A DNA stretch of 64,000 bases from Armillaria gallica (GCA_037576215.1 JBANDB010000003.1:1178001-1242000), one strand, 5' to 3'; positions 1 through 12,071 are shown, counted from the stretch's first letter. Numbers and translations are program-made. Notes: a model not told the origin generated them from the sequence alone.

Positions 1-274
1 GAAAATTCGAATCATGAATTCCCAATCGAGTTGTCACCATCAATCAACGTCAGCCATAGTTGCGATACCTCTGGTTGCATTCGCAGTTCAGACCACATGA
101 AATTGTTTACTCTCTCAGTGTTTAGCAATGCTGAAAGATAATGGTGATAAAGGAATGATCGTGACGATTTTTATGGATAGAGGTGCGTAAAGGTATAACT
201 AGACCAAGCTAGTACTTATGCAAGTGATTGTTTGTAGTCCAAGAAATACAGAATCCGTTGAAGATACCAGTGAT
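1..274. other. Flank, nothing recognised
   Basis: No coding stretch, RNA or repeat was recognised here. It lies downstream of the minus-strand phosphatase-fold gene and should contain its 3' untranslated region. Confidence 0.4.
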
Positions 275-1791
275 TTAGACGAACCTAACAGTACCGAGGT
301 TTTTCTCCGCGACCTGGAGGGTCGCCTATGGAAAGTACAAGTCAGTATGCGACGGAGAGATCATGAAGTGTACGGGTCCTACACCGCTGTCGCAAGCACC
401 ATACCCATAGATATTGCAAGTACTCACCTCTTCACCTGCAAGCTTGACGCCCCTCTTCTTGTTCGCCCTCCACTTGAACGACAAGCCAAGCGCAAACACG
501 GCAAAGATGAACACACCCAGAGCCAAGAGGGCGTTGACGTTCAAGTTCTCTGTCGAAAAGGCGGAGGCAGAAGCGGACTTGCCGGTACAAACCTCCCTCC
601 ACTGGCGGTTGTTGGAGATCACAGAGTCCTGGCTCTTGTAGATGAACTCGGTGAGCGGGATGTCTCCCCTGTGGCCGAAGACGTGCACGGTCTGAGCAGA
701 CTGCGAGCCGTTGGCGAACTTGAAGCGGAGGAAGTCGCGTGTGTCGGGGGGCGCGCCGCGGATGAGCTCAATCATCAAGCTGGAGGCAGGATTCGCTGTG
801 GAATTTTTTGGTCAATAAGTCCAGATGGTTCGAGGGGAAAGTAACTCACGGATACCCTTCAGTTCTGGATACGTGTCGACGATATCGGTCGCGTGGAAGA
901 AGGAGATGAAGGGGTGGTAGGACGACTCGATGAGGAGCAATTGCAACGGGTCTCCGTCGAAGGCGATGCGTTCGAGGGATGTAACGATAGTATGCAAAAG
1001 AGTGCGAGCAGCGATGTTACCGATACCGTTAATATCGTCGTCAGAGAACATCGCGTCTTCATGGTAGTTGGCAAGAGCACGGGCAGTGTTAATGAGTGTT
1101 GGAGGAAGGCGGTAGGCGTACGTTTGATTGTACGTGAGTTGGGTCTGTATAAAATCGTAGATGTTCCACTAACCCTCCATGTTAGCGTACAAAGGACAGG
1201 CGGGAGACTGGGAGGACTTACAATGTTCGCCAAGCTTCGCTCGCGACCAAAGACGTAGTCCTTGACTGTGTCAAAGAACCTCACGGTGGCGGCTTCCTTC
1301 TCCTTGGCTTTGAACTCTTCAGAGGCGTGGATCTGCGCGACGCGCTTGAGGAATGCGGGGCAGGACGTCCATGGCTCGAGAGACCTGTCATTTCCAGGCT
1401 CTACGGTCTCGACGGGAACATACTGGTACCCTCCAAGAGGTGCAGTGACGACGGACTCGTTAGCGAGAACGACGGTATTGCGCGGGGTGGGCGGGAAAAG
1501 ACCTTGAAGAAGCGCGATGGTGGAGTCGAAGACCGGATTGCCTTCCCCGCCAGCTTTGGCGCGAACTTTGACCTGCCTGGGGTTGACAACGTCGGGGTTA
1601 AGTCCGGTGATGTAAGACGGAGATGAGGGGTTGAGGTAGGTCGACCTGAGATAAGAACCGAGCTGGTGGGACTGGACAGCGCCTAGAGGAGTGAGGTGCG
1701 TCGAGGAGGATGAATAGGTGGCTGGGTCTTGGACGTAGCCAAGCCTGTCGCCGTTGCGGGCAAGAACGATGACTCCGAGGACGTTAGGCAT
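275..1791 (-). CDS. Histidine-phosphatase-fold protein with C-terminal membrane segment, probable pseudo-phosphatase
   Basis: Member of the histidine phosphatase (phosphoglycerate-mutase-like / acid phosphatase) fold. Four exons: 1791-1222, 1168-850, 795-428, 325-275; they sum to 1308 nt, 435 aa. The last intron (427-326) is optional: unspliced, the frame stops at the TAG at 326. The protein starts MPNVLGVIVLARNGDR, so the motif normally reading RHGxR is RNGDR: the phospho-acceptor His is Asn. The region where acid phosphatases carry HD (around residues 280-290) reads ESSYHPFISFF, so the proton donor is also not evident. A later GHRGDIPLTEFI block is conserved-looking. Near residue 395 a hydrophobic helix (ALLALGVFIFAVFALGL) followed by KWRANKKR suggests a single-pass anchor with basic cytosolic tail. 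No N-terminal signal peptide is obvious. The frame is intact, so the gene is probably expressed but not a classical phosphatase. Confidence 0.8.
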
Positions 1792-3968
1792 TTTGGATGC
1801 GAGCTTTTGTTGGGGAACACGAGGCTTTCCAGAGGTTGGAATGCTGTTTGAAGAGTCAGGAGGCCGCCCTTATAAAAGAATACAATGGCGTGAACTTGGC
1901 GTTTGAAGAGTGCGCACAGTAAATGGCGTGCACTCCGTGCGTTATTCATTCAATTGTCTAATTTCCATATCACGTCGTATGTTTTACTCTATACAGCGTG
2001 CTTGATGACTATCGACACGCTCGTTGATGGTCGTGCACGCATCCCTTCGGCATGAGAATTCTCCTTTTCTTCGAATGTAGCACCGAAGGCGACATCCGAC
2101 TTGTTTGCTGCAAACGGTCATGAAGTAGGCGTGTACACCATCCGTCGATCGCCTTTCTCCCTGTCACATTGCTAGAATTTCGGAAGCACAAACGCCGTAG
2201 GAAGCCGCGTGTTTGAGATAAATTCTGCTCGGAGACTTCTTATAAGGCCTTGAACAACAGCCTGGGAGGATTCATCATAAAATCAAGCAAAGTGAAGGGG
2301 TATAGGCATGATTTTGCTTCTAGGGAGCGGCATAAAGTAGGAATTGGCGGCATTCTCATCCTCGCGTTGTCCACGATGTCCAGTTTGAAATGATGTATGG
2401 AAGCCAACCTCAGGCCAGTGACAAGGTACGTAAGTCAGTACTGCGCTAGCCACGCCGCTAGAGTTTCGACCGCTAGATGCTAATATTTTCAAGTTCAGCC
2501 GCACCGCACTGCACTTTCTTCTTTACACTGATTTTAAACCCGAATTTCTATCAAGTGCCGGTTCGTTAAACAAGATCTTGGCCTATTCTAGTGTATCCGA
2601 GACGCCCTGTTTGTAACAATGAAATACACATTCTAGATTATGCAAATTCTGCGCCCACCTAGGTCTCCCGCCGACTCATATTCGACTTTTCAAACCTACA
2701 AATCAGGCTTCTCACCGCTGTATGTATTGCTGTCAAGGCCTTCTAGAGTTTTTCGAGCTCTATCGACATCAAAATGGATGTTACTATCCAACTTTACTCA
2801 ACTTTAGAAGCAGGTGACAATAAGTCTCCTCCTGTAACGAACTATCCGAAGACAATGATTAAGACGAAGTCTCAAGACATCGTCTTGAGGCGCGTAATAC
2901 CTATGTAGAGGAAGACAGATTTCAAACGCTGCCTACGAAATATGGTCATTCAAGTTTTCGCCACCACTCATGCATCATGGCCGAGGAGATCTGGAAATTC
3001 TGTTATTTAAACTCTGTCTTCTCCCGGGATAAACCGAGGAAGAATCATGATGAAGGCTATTGAACAATATGGAATCCATCGATAAGGTCCTCAGGGAGAT
3101 AAACTACTGTCTGGACGATACCTTTAGCCGGTCCACGATGAAGAGGGTAGTAGCTTGTCACTGTGAAATCGACCTCGAAATTGAACTGCACACGCACGCC
3201 TCAAATGAATTCATTGATGGGCATGTGGACCCTCAAAGATCCTGATTTTTGCATACTCCACACTCGACACTCTTTTTGATTTATCAGTACAAGTTTGTGT
3301 TCTAAAGGGAATCCCAGGAAGGTTCTGAGAAATGAACTAGAGGACCTGCTTCATTTTAGTCTCAGCTCGGTCGCCTACAGCGAATACAGGTCATAATAAG
3401 GTACGACGCATCTACATCCCCGTCCTTGACCGTGGTGAGCACACTCCTTTCGATCATGGTCTGTACAACACTGTGGACAGGTCTTTGTTTAAGCAACGTT
3501 TATCGAAGTATCGGAAGCTCGTTCGCATCTCGACCGATTCGACCGAATCTCGCCGCTTCATGCAACAAACAACAAAGTCAACTTTGGGCTCGAACTCTGG
3601 ACTAGTGGTTTTATATGTTGTTCATTTTCCTAAGAGTCCACCGTGCCGTCTACCGACTTATTGTCTCGAGAGGGACTTACGAATAACCAATGCATTGACC
3701 CACAGTATCCCCACCAAGTCCCATGTCACGACATGCGGAAAATTCCCCGCAACGAAAACGAAAACCGGAATTGATCCTTTGTGGTCGCTTGGGCTCACCG
3801 ATGACATGATCGGCTTTCCTCCCAAGAGGCCACACCCTCAGAGTCCTTGCGACATGCTCCATCCGGTCCACACTTTAGCTCGATGAAACGACACGGTGAT
3901 GCACGACAGCTGGTGTTACGAATCATGTCAATTGCTAGTGCATGTACTCAAAAATACAAGATGATAGT
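1792..3968. other. Intergenic region
   Basis: About 2.2 kb without a gene I can support. Short open frames around 3060-3245 and 3473-3886 on the plus strand lack recognisable motifs and splice partners. A TATAAAAG string lies at 1871-1878 on the plus strand, but the neighbouring gene is on the minus strand, so it is not a convincing promoter for it. Confidence 0.4.
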
Positions 3969-5316
3969 TTAGATTCCGGGGTGAGCCACTGCCGGGAAGC
4001 TCCTGGCCAGAGCTCTGAGCAACTCGACGCAGAAAGCTATACCCCACCCATGGTAACTGGGGTTAAAATCTGCAAGATGTTCGCCACGAAGTGATTCGAG
4101 CAGTCAGCGAATCATTATCGCTAGTGTTTGGAACGGAGCTGATGAGTGACGTGTGAGTTGCTACAAAGCAGAATTAAACAAAGCTCACTGTCGAGTGTAT
4201 GTGTCTGCCCTGAAGAAGAGTCAATAATAACTCGTACGATGTGTTAGAGCGAGCACTCACCTGTTATGAGGGCTGCCTCCTCTGAAGCTAGAAAAGAGAC
4301 TGCGCGCGCGACCTCTTCAGGCTGAGCGACTCTTCCAAGAGCCGTCTGAGCTTTCATTATCTCGACGTATGCTCTCGGACCTACATTTAATAGATCTGCG
4401 ACTCGAGCATCCATTCGTTGAACTAGGTCACTTGAAGTATCAGCCCTCCACTCAAAGTTCCTCGATCACGGCACTTACGGAGAGGTGCATCAGGCACGCC
4501 AGGCGCGTAACCGTTGACCGTGATACCGTACTTTCTCCACTCACAGGCTAAATGAGAAAAGGGTCAGAGAAAACTAGATAGTAAACGACGTCCACACACC
4601 GGCAATCTGGGTTAGACCTCGGATGGCAATCTTGTTGGCACCAAGGCTGCAGCGGTCTTCAAATTTTCAGCCAGCATCGACACCAAGTGGTACCGAACTT
4701 ACTTGATTTTCCTAGTGAAGAGCATGTACCGATTATTCTGCCTCCTCGGTTCTGCTTGATCATGGCCCTCGCAGCAGTTTTGTAGCATAGCAACGTATCT
4801 AGGGGTTGGAATAGGTACGATGGCAAGGGGAATCAGATAAAATGAAGGCTGACTCTTGACGCTAGGGTCGAAGACGCGTCCCCATTCCTCGACAGATGCT
4901 GCAAATTGAATTGGAGTCAATGTACATGATCGGAGTCAGTCTCACTGCTGATGGCTTACTGTCCAAGATAGTGGGCGCAGTTGGCGCAGCGACATCGTCA
5001 TTCGCAACCTGGAAAATTCTTAGCACTGGCAAAGAAGTAGCGCCCAACATACCATGATATCAATGGATCCGAAATGAACGACTGCTTCAGCAACAAGATC
5101 TTCAACGTCCCTCTCCACTGATACATCGGCTGTGACTGCAACTGCGGCGCGGCCAGTCCGAGTGATTTCAGAGACAAGGTCATCAAGAAGGGACTGCTGA
5201 GCCGGCAAGTCGCTGACTACGACCTGGCAGCCATCGGTGGATAAGCGTAGTGCAATCGCTCTACCAACACCCTGGGCCGCGCCTGTGATTATAGCAGTCC
5301 TTGGAGCAGGAGACAT
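3969..5316 (-). CDS. SDR-fold (short-chain dehydrogenase) gene with degraded active site
   Basis: NAD(P)-binding short-chain dehydrogenase/reductase fold, resembling fungal diacetyl/acetoin-reductase-like SDRs. Proposed exons: 5316-5053, 5008-4960, 4898-4854, 4798-4703, 4656-4600, 4547-4479, 4422-4261, 4209-4189, 4069-3969 (864 nt, 287 aa). The N-terminus has the cofactor motif TGAAQGVG and the D-V acidic pocket (TADVS). Further blocks are SVEEWGRVFD, AARAMIKQNRGGRIIGTCSS, IAIRGLTQIA and the tail LGRVAQPEEVARAVSFLAS, all typical. Expected NAG reads NDD, expected NVKG reads SVKN, and the YxxxK pair reads LGANK, so the catalytic Tyr and Asn are missing. The usual VDGG near the C-terminus is also absent, so the last two exons are uncertain. 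Either a pseudogene whose frame is still open or a non-catalytic SDR-fold protein. Confidence 0.7.
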
Positions 5317-6402
5317 GAAGGATGGTCAAGGAAAGGTCGATACAGCTCTATATACCCTCAGCACCGGCGCGCCCATGACGTCTAATGGCGTTGGCGGGGA
5401 CGCGGACACACATACGGTGATCTCGTCTGACTGCTTATCGTATGCCTCCAAGTACAGATGATCCATGATACTTCGATGCCGCCTGGGGTGATACTTGAGG
5501 CGATGGCATAAGCGGATGATTCGTCACAGTATCCCCGTATGAATACGGGGTCTCTCTGACGTCTAATACTAACGTTCTGACTTGTATTGATTCACAGGCT
5601 TTCCCATGGTGCCGGTGGGATTCATCACTGCCGTATGATTGTTCGCTACCGCCCCCGAAAATGAACAAATTTAAGGAATGTGAGTGGTTAGAGGTGGGAC
5701 CAGGCAAGGAGTGCTGCTACTTCTTTCTATTAGCCAGATATCAAAGCAGCGGAATGAACTTCACCGTCCGGAACCATAGTATCGATCGCTTCGCCAATAG
5801 TTTGATGATGTACTAGTGGCGGTTTATTGCAATTCGCAACGAAATATATTGGCGAGTTTCGATGAGTTTTCACGTCTTCCATCAGAGTCTGCCCGACCCT
5901 GCATCAGTGTATCGCTGGGAGGGCGTGGTTAGCATCTGACCTATAGATCAACCCGTGAGTCCCAGAAGCCAGAATCAATCAATCATCACTGCACCCACAT
6001 TCCATGAAAGAAGGATTCTTCTGATCCAAAGACGAAACAATGGGAAGCATCTCTTCAGGTTACACAATCATTCCAGGATAGAATCGAGGAAGACGCAGCA
6101 GACTTCCCAGAAGAGCATCGGGATGGTCGGGCTAAGGCACGTGTAGCGAAAGAATGGAATCCATACCTGGAAACTGACTGTCTGCCCTAAACCTGCCGAT
6201 CATGATAAGTGCGCTGATATGTCTATTGTTCACGCTCGCTGAAAATCTGGAAGATCATGCGGAGAACTACTAGTAGTACATTCCGTCGAACAATGGACAA
6301 ATAAAAATGCAGGGAAGTTCCTGAAGGGTCGTGGGATGGAGTAAGACCTGGTAAAATGTTGATAGCCACAACCAGAATCAATGCAGAAACACTTACCTAC
6401 GC
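5317..6402. other. Intergenic region
   Basis: About 1.1 kb between two minus-strand genes. I see no coding stretch, RNA gene or repeat that I can support. Confidence 0.4.
5349..5354 (-). promoter_or_regulatory. Possible TATA box of the SDR gene
   Basis: TATATA reads in the gene's direction 33-38 bp upstream of its ATG. Spacing is short for a TATA box plus leader, so this is only a candidate. Confidence 0.3.
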
Positions 6403-6861
6403 CTAGGGATACAGCTCGAGTAGACTGAAATCCCCATTGCCCATGTCGACAATCCTCCGCTTGCCCCAGTATCCGTGAGCATAATTCATGTACCAGCATG
6501 GCTCTTCAATTTCGAGAAACTTCATCAGAATCTTGATGTGCTCTTGGGAAGGAACATGGCCGTCTGGAGGATAGTTGCTTGTTATTGTGATGCAATCCAC
6601 AATTTCGACCGGAAACTCGGTGATGATGTCCTCAGTATAAAGTCTCGGCGACGTGCCAAACTCTCTAGCAAGATAATCTGCGACCTTCTTCATCGTCGAA
6701 TTGGAACTGTAGACTTGCACAGGCTCTTTGCTGTCAGGATAGCGAAATATCGCCATGGCAATAAGCTCCGGGGCCTTCGATTCCAAGACTCGGCGCGTAC
6801 TTGCTTCGGGAAGCCGAAGTTGAGCTTGGGAGGCTGGTAGGCGAATCTGCCTGTCTGACAC
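6403..6861 (-). CDS. Hypothetical protein
   Basis: A 152-aa open frame I do not recognise. It is soluble and mixed in charge, with segments such as STMKKVADYLAREFG, EHIKILMKFLEIEEP and GYWGKRRIVDMGNG that look protein-like, not random. A second frame just upstream (minus strand, 6940-6790) also looks coding (ALTVIKNLAPHDLPEGLF) and may be an earlier part of the same gene. No good intron separates the two frames, so either a frameshift is present or the join is elsewhere. Function unknown. Confidence 0.4.
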   Translation of the reverse strand: MSDRQIRLPASQAQLRLPEASTRRVLESKAPELIAMAIFRYPDSKEPVQVYSSNSTMKKVADYLAREFGTSPRLYTEDIITEFPVEIVDCITITSNYPPDGHVPSQEHIKILMKFLEIEEPCWYMNYAHGYWGKRRIVDMGNGDFSLLELYP

Positions 6862-7619
6862 GGGAAGAGTCCTTCGGGTAAATCATGAGGAGCCAAGTTC
6901 TTGATAACAGTCAGAGCCTTGCGCGAGCCGTGCTAATGGGCAAAGGTAAGCGGTAACCCATCACACTCGAGTGGAAGGACTTTACGCGGAAGCCCACAGA
7001 TGTGCATGAGAGCTCGATGAAGGAGAGGAGAATATCTGAGTCTTTGACTAAGCGACTGACTGACTGACTGGAGGTCCTGGAATACCGCAAGAATCAGCAG
7101 AAACCACAGCGGTTTTCCACAGTTACACAAAATTGTACATATTGTGTGTGTTCTGAATGCAAAATGACGAGGAAAACTGAGACAGTTCCTACACCGGGCC
7201 GTACACCGAATGCGACGCAAACAGGACCACACAGACGGCGACAATGTTTCCTCCAGACTCGCTACTGATGCATATAAAGTACTTGGAAACAGCACTCATC
7301 CAGAACCATAGTAGCGAGCCAGCGCTCGTGTCATCGCTATCATCTTAAAAATACGCGAAAGGACATGAGATCAGATAACGTGAGTGGAACGCTTGATGTA
7401 GCGTCGGCGTGTAACGTGTTTCTGATAAACGAGGTAAAAAAAAATACTTTCGCATTGAGGCCGAGGACCTATGTATATTCATCAAACGTTCCGAGGCCGC
7501 GGAGGGGGGATAATCATAATCCGCTTTTTCGAATCCACCATGGCCTTCGCACGGTCCAGCGCGGACATCCCGTCCTGTCGCTCGCGATCAATATCACATC
7601 AGGGAGTATATAGAGATCA
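6862..7619. other. Region possibly holding upstream exons of the hypothetical gene
   Basis: A minus-strand frame at 6933-7295 (120 aa, Cys- and Leu-rich) and the fragment near 6900 could be 5' exons of the gene ending at 6403, but I could not join them. A (GACT)4 microsatellite lies near 7061. The rest is featureless to me. Confidence 0.3.
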
Positions 7620-9726
7620 TTAACTTACAGAGGGTGCTGGTGTCGGTGGCTCCAGCTCCGGCTTCTTCATTTCTACTTTTGCCTGTCGCTTTGGGTGGGG
7701 TATCTTCGCGGCAGGATGTTATGAATGGAAGAACCTATATTATTCCCAAGTCACTCACGTAACGTCGTTCCTCGGGGGACCAGGCCTTCTCGGGGAGGGG
7801 AATAGGTCGCGTAAGGGTGTGCCAAGCTTTGTCGAGGACCAGGCGCTGATAAAGAAACAAACCTTCAGTTGTTGCATCTTTAGTTATAAGTCATGGAGAG
7901 AAACGAACGAGAGGAGACGGTTCCCCCGCCTTGGGAGTCTGAGATCGCTGGGGGCGTTTAACCTTGGTAAGTACGTGGTATGAGTGACACCTCCAGACAT
8001 TGGGAAAGGATTCTCACAGGATTCTGCTGTTCAGATATCCAATGCTCGTTGGTGACAGTGGAAGAGGTAGAATAATACAACGCTCACAGGAGTATTAGAA
8101 TCTCGCTGCGTCGGGCGCGGTCCATGGAAGCGATCCCATCTTGAAGCGTACCGATGATTATTTTGCGAGCGATCCTACACCTCGTTAGAGTCGGACCAGA
8201 ACTGGTAGCGCCGAGGTGCTCACAGGCTGAATATCCGGTTCCTCCTCATCTTCCATGGGTGTCAGTAAGATGTCCTTCTCGGCGTCTTCAACGACGTCAT
8301 CCAAGAATGAGATCCAAGAAGAGTTGTCCCTCTTGTTAAGGGAAGGAGTAATCGGCGCCTGAAAGTGTGGTGTAAGGTGAGGTCTGATCTGTAGAAGAAC
8401 GAGTACCGACAAAGTTGTCATCCTCAATCATCTCGGCAGGTATTTCAGGCATATGATCTGCCCACAGCGACGAGGAGCTGACCTGTTCGAAAACCCTAGG
8501 CGGAATGCCCCCGTCTTCACTGTTAGAGTAGTCAGCGGCTGATGATACGGAGTTCCTTGATAAATCGCGTTGCCGAGGCTGGTCGAGGGAATGACGTTGG
8601 GTATTGTCTCCCTAAAGTGACATAAGTAGGAGGTTCAAGAGACGGTGGCAAAAGACTCACAGGCATAGAATGGCCAGGGCCTTGCAACAAAGGCTCACTT
8701 GAAGGAAAGGTTTTGCCAATCGTCTGAGGTGCTCCTAAAACAGCCGTATTTTCCTGCAACATCATGAGCAACAGCCAAAGGATATAAGCCAAAGGGTGCT
8801 CACGAGCAAAAGGTCGTCAAGTTGAAGCTCAGTCTCAACGGCCGCATCTCTGCGTCTCCTCTCCTCATTTTCTCGCATCTTGGCACGCATCTCAGCCAGA
8901 GTTGGGTTCCTAGGACGAGCACGAGTAAATCGCGCTTCTTCTCGTCTAGAGTACACATGTTCCTCCTTCGCCGCCCATTGCCGCTCCAGTTGCTTGATGC
9001 CGCTCGAAATCTGCAACAGCGACTTGCGTAATCCTTTGACGAGATCTTCGAAGGGCATTCGATATATCTCGAGCTGCGGCGAGATGACATAACTCCATTC
9101 TGTGAGGTTATCATCGGGGTGACTACTGGTCAATTATAGCGAGGCAACTTACCATCTACGATCAGCTTATCACAATCCTCCCTGTCAATCAGCACCAGCT
9201 TTCCATCACTCCCGACATCCAAACCCCTCGACATGATGAGTGCAATGGCCGTTTTGATTTTGCGCGCAATGATTACTCTGAGGTACTTTTTCTTGTGCAC
9301 GGTTTTCTTCGGCATCAACAAGTGAACAGGGAGCGAAATGCTCGACACGTCCGTCTTCTCCAAAGGCGAATCCTTCAACCTAGCGACGCGACTCTCCCAC
9401 AGCTCGACCGGTCTCTCGAAGGTCACAGCATTTTCTGGCTTGGTGAGGATGCCAAACGGTATTGCCTTGATGGCCAAGAAAGGCTGCGATACGATTGGGA
9501 GGACCTTGAGGTTGACTCTAAGCGCCGGATGTTTTGGATCTAGCCGCGCCGCGGAACGGTTGGGGATGGGGAATGCACCGGTCAGAGCGCCAGGCTTGCA
9601 TCCACGGAACTGCGAGTCTACAAGTCAAGAAAAGGAAGAAACAGAAGAAATATCTTTTTTGCTTACGACGACAGACGATTTTCCGTTGAGTTTGGATAAT
9701 TTGCTAAGCTGGCGACATTTGAACAT
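7620..9726 (-). CDS. Predicted mitochondrial protein of unknown function, 11 exons
   Basis: Protein of about 535 aa not assigned to a named family. Exons by splice signals and phase: 9726-9667, 9609-9153, 9099-8804, 8753-8661, 8611-8411, 8388-8224 (or starting 8358), 8174-8088, 8044-8018, 7962 to about 7909, 7845-7759, 7703-7620. The first four sum to 906 nt, exactly in frame. The N-terminus MFKCRQLSKLSKLNGKSS is basic and Ser-rich with no acidic residue, like a mitochondrial presequence. Residues about 100-150 contain a highly basic block (PKKTVHKKKYLRVIIARK) followed by IKTAIALIMSRG, suggestive of RNA or rRNA contact. Residues about 180-220 read EWSYVISPQLEIYRMPFEDLV, then a charged coiled-coil-like stretch. 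The C-terminal half is low-complexity, Ser/Pro/Arg rich, ending in KKPELEPPTPAPSVS. A mitochondrial RNA- or ribosome-associated role is inference only. The exon 5/6 and 9/10 borders are the least certain. Confidence 0.6.
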
Positions 9727-11135
9727 AAAGATGGCATAAAGTAATAGTAAGCCTGCTCATTGTCAGTGCCATCGTGGAGGCAAATAATCAGCATTCACCT
9801 TGATTATGGAGAAACCAGATCCAACTCTTTCATTCGAAGTACAGTCGCTGTCCAGTGAGAGTGGAAAGAAAAACGCGCGCCTGCCGATGCCATTGCCGGT
9901 TTCGTTCGATGACGTAACGTTCATTTTGAGCGCCGACAGACAGCGATCATAGTACTTCCAGTAAAACCAGTCAAAAGTATAATAAATAACGTAGCAACAA
10001 TATCAAGCTAGATAGATGAGCATCCTTGAGATCCCTATTATTTATATAAATATGCTTGTCAGGTTCTTCCAATTTTGTACCAGCTTATCGTACGCAAGGG
10101 GGCAGCGGGATTCAAGAAAGACACATGGCATACATTTTCGCGTTTAAGGATGGCCTGGACCCCCCCCTCCCCCCCTCTCCTGCCATATACGGCAATAATA
10201 TGTACATATTAGGACGGCTTAGTAACACAATCTTAGTGACCGGAGAGATGCCGGTATGTGCCGGTTAAATGCCGAGAGTTGCCGGGTAGCTCGCCCCTCA
10301 CAGATCAGTCTGTTAGCACTAAACAATCTCTATTCACATGAAGCCATTGAAGTATTGCTATATTGGACCACCAGGTAAGTCCTAGAGTGTTATATAGCCT
10401 AAAATGGAGCATGCAAAGTGTATGTCACTTTCGTGTTTAAGGCTCAGACCCCTCCCCCCCTCCCCCCCTACCATATGTGCCGGATTTTAGCCGCGCCTCC
10501 CCCTTGGTCGTACGTACCCGCGAAGCTTAGCTCAGCGGCACAGGCCTGCCGGGTACCGCCGACTTGCCGAGAGACATGAGATTCCATGGGAAAAAAGAAG
10601 ATGCAAATTCGGAGTTGACATTGAATTTCCACTGCGCAGAAATCGAAGAACAGCGATCCGACAGATCGAGAGATGTGTGACGGGGGTCGCCTTTACAGAG
10701 CGGATAAGCAAGGCAATGAAGGCATCGCTGTGTTGGCGATTTGATTACTTTGCATCCCACTTCTGCTTCTTTCGAACGAGTCGAATTCTGTGAGGTCGCC
10801 GAACGCCTTGCTTTGCGCAGCATGTGTCGAACTACCATAGCCGCTTGACATGGAGAACTGGAGGTTTCTGTCCTGGAATCGTACCACATAATGTATAAGC
10901 AGCTACAGCTGAACAACATGGGACTTCATGACGAGAGATACTAATAGTAGTGAGAAGTCTTGGTTCTGGTTGGAGGTACGAAAATGATGGATAAGTAGCC
11001 TGTGAACACATTGGGCCCGTGGGTGGCTGCAGAACTCGACTGACACGTTTTATCGAGAAAACATCTTCCTTTCAGATGTCGAGGTCCAGGTTGAAATTTC
11101 CCTCCGGTGTCTGAAGACGCGTAGCGGAACAATAA
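9727..11135. other. Intergenic region with C-rich repeats
   Basis: No gene is supported. A minus-strand frame at 10527-10919 (130 aa) has no recognisable features. The region holds the degenerate C-rich direct repeat listed separately and a cluster of TGCCGG words near 10250-10290. Confidence 0.4.
10136..10485. repeat. Degenerate direct repeat, two copies about 294 bp apart
   Basis: The block around 10136-10190 (TTCGCGTTTAAGG, then a C-rich tract, then CCATATACGGC) recurs around 10430-10485 (TTCGTGTTTAAGG, C-rich tract, CCATATGTGCC). Further similarity (TGCCGGGTA) follows each copy at about 10285 and 10548. It looks like a diverged tandem duplication or a remnant of a repeat element. Confidence 0.5.
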
Positions 11136-11649
11136 TACTGTAGCTCCGTGTATGGAAGCAACTTTGGAGGACCCCTTACGCTGACTAATTCATACTATTC
11201 ATGCAACCAGGGGGGCCTTACCCCTTATGTTGCCTAAATTAAGCAACCGCCCCGCAGGGAGCGAACTATTTCGAGTCACTGCTGGTCACATACTAAGAAT
11301 TTTGGACATGTCTCGGGTCTGACCTAAGCAACCGACCCCTCCTTACGCCTTATGGACATTGATTGTTGGAATATGGCAATCCGGCATCATGCCGATCTTG
11401 CTTATTAAGGAAGAAGATATAGGAAAAGTGTAGAAGATTCTAGTAAATAGTCTTTTAGTATAAAAGTAGGTACTGTAGTGTACATCCTCATGCGTTTGCA
11501 GAGCTCAGCCAAGCGCAATACTATTGGCTCGACACCGCGCATGTATATACTGGGAACGAACTGATCCCCCGTTTTACAACATTGATAATAGGCAACGCAA
11601 CCGACCCCCCCTTACGCCTTACGTTGCTTCCATACACGGAGCTACAGTA
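11136..11649. mobile_element. MITE-like non-autonomous DNA transposon, 514 bp
   Basis: Positions 11136-11162 and 11623-11649 are perfect 27-bp inverted complements, beginning TACTGTAGCTCC. The outer TA of each arm can be read as a TA target-site duplication, as for Tc1/mariner-type elements. Inside are subterminal direct repeats of the form GCAACCGACCCC...TTACGCCTTA at about 11327 and 11597, and a related GCAACCGCCCCG at 11241. There is no transposase, so it would depend on an element elsewhere. The perfect arms suggest fairly recent insertion. It lies about 220 bp upstream of the esterase duplication. Confidence 0.8.
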
Positions 11650-12071
11650 AGGGAAAAGATCGCTCACCACGGTGTACTCGGCGTCCAGGTCAAACAACGA
11701 GATAAAGTTAACCAAACAAACAACGCGTCTCTCGTCCTTACTGTCATCCCGTGAATCTTGATACTCGCAAGATACTCGACAGTTATTTTTTTTTCGATGC
11801 CTGGTAAGGGTGGTATGCAAGGATATCTATTAACGGCTAAATCTCTTTGAGCGGCAGTCGCAAACCCCGGTGCTCAGTGAAAAGCCTGAGTCAGAATGCT
11901 GACAATTCGGTATGTCAATGCCGCGTCTTGACGCGTCGGATTTTTGTATCGTGTTAACAACAACTTGAAGCGAATAAAGAGTTCTTCCATTTTTCTCGCA
12001 GCACCTGCGCAGCGAGAGAACCCGATATTTCCTCGTCTACAAACGGCCATCCTTCCCTGAATGCGAAATGT

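Noticed and set aside
218..844. 208-aa plus-strand open frame
   Set aside because: Lies antisense to the phosphatase-fold gene, whose homology and splice phases are convincing; the plus-strand product is low-complexity without motifs.
3473..3886. 137-aa plus-strand ORF as a gene
   Set aside because: No motif, no splice partners, no promoter signal.
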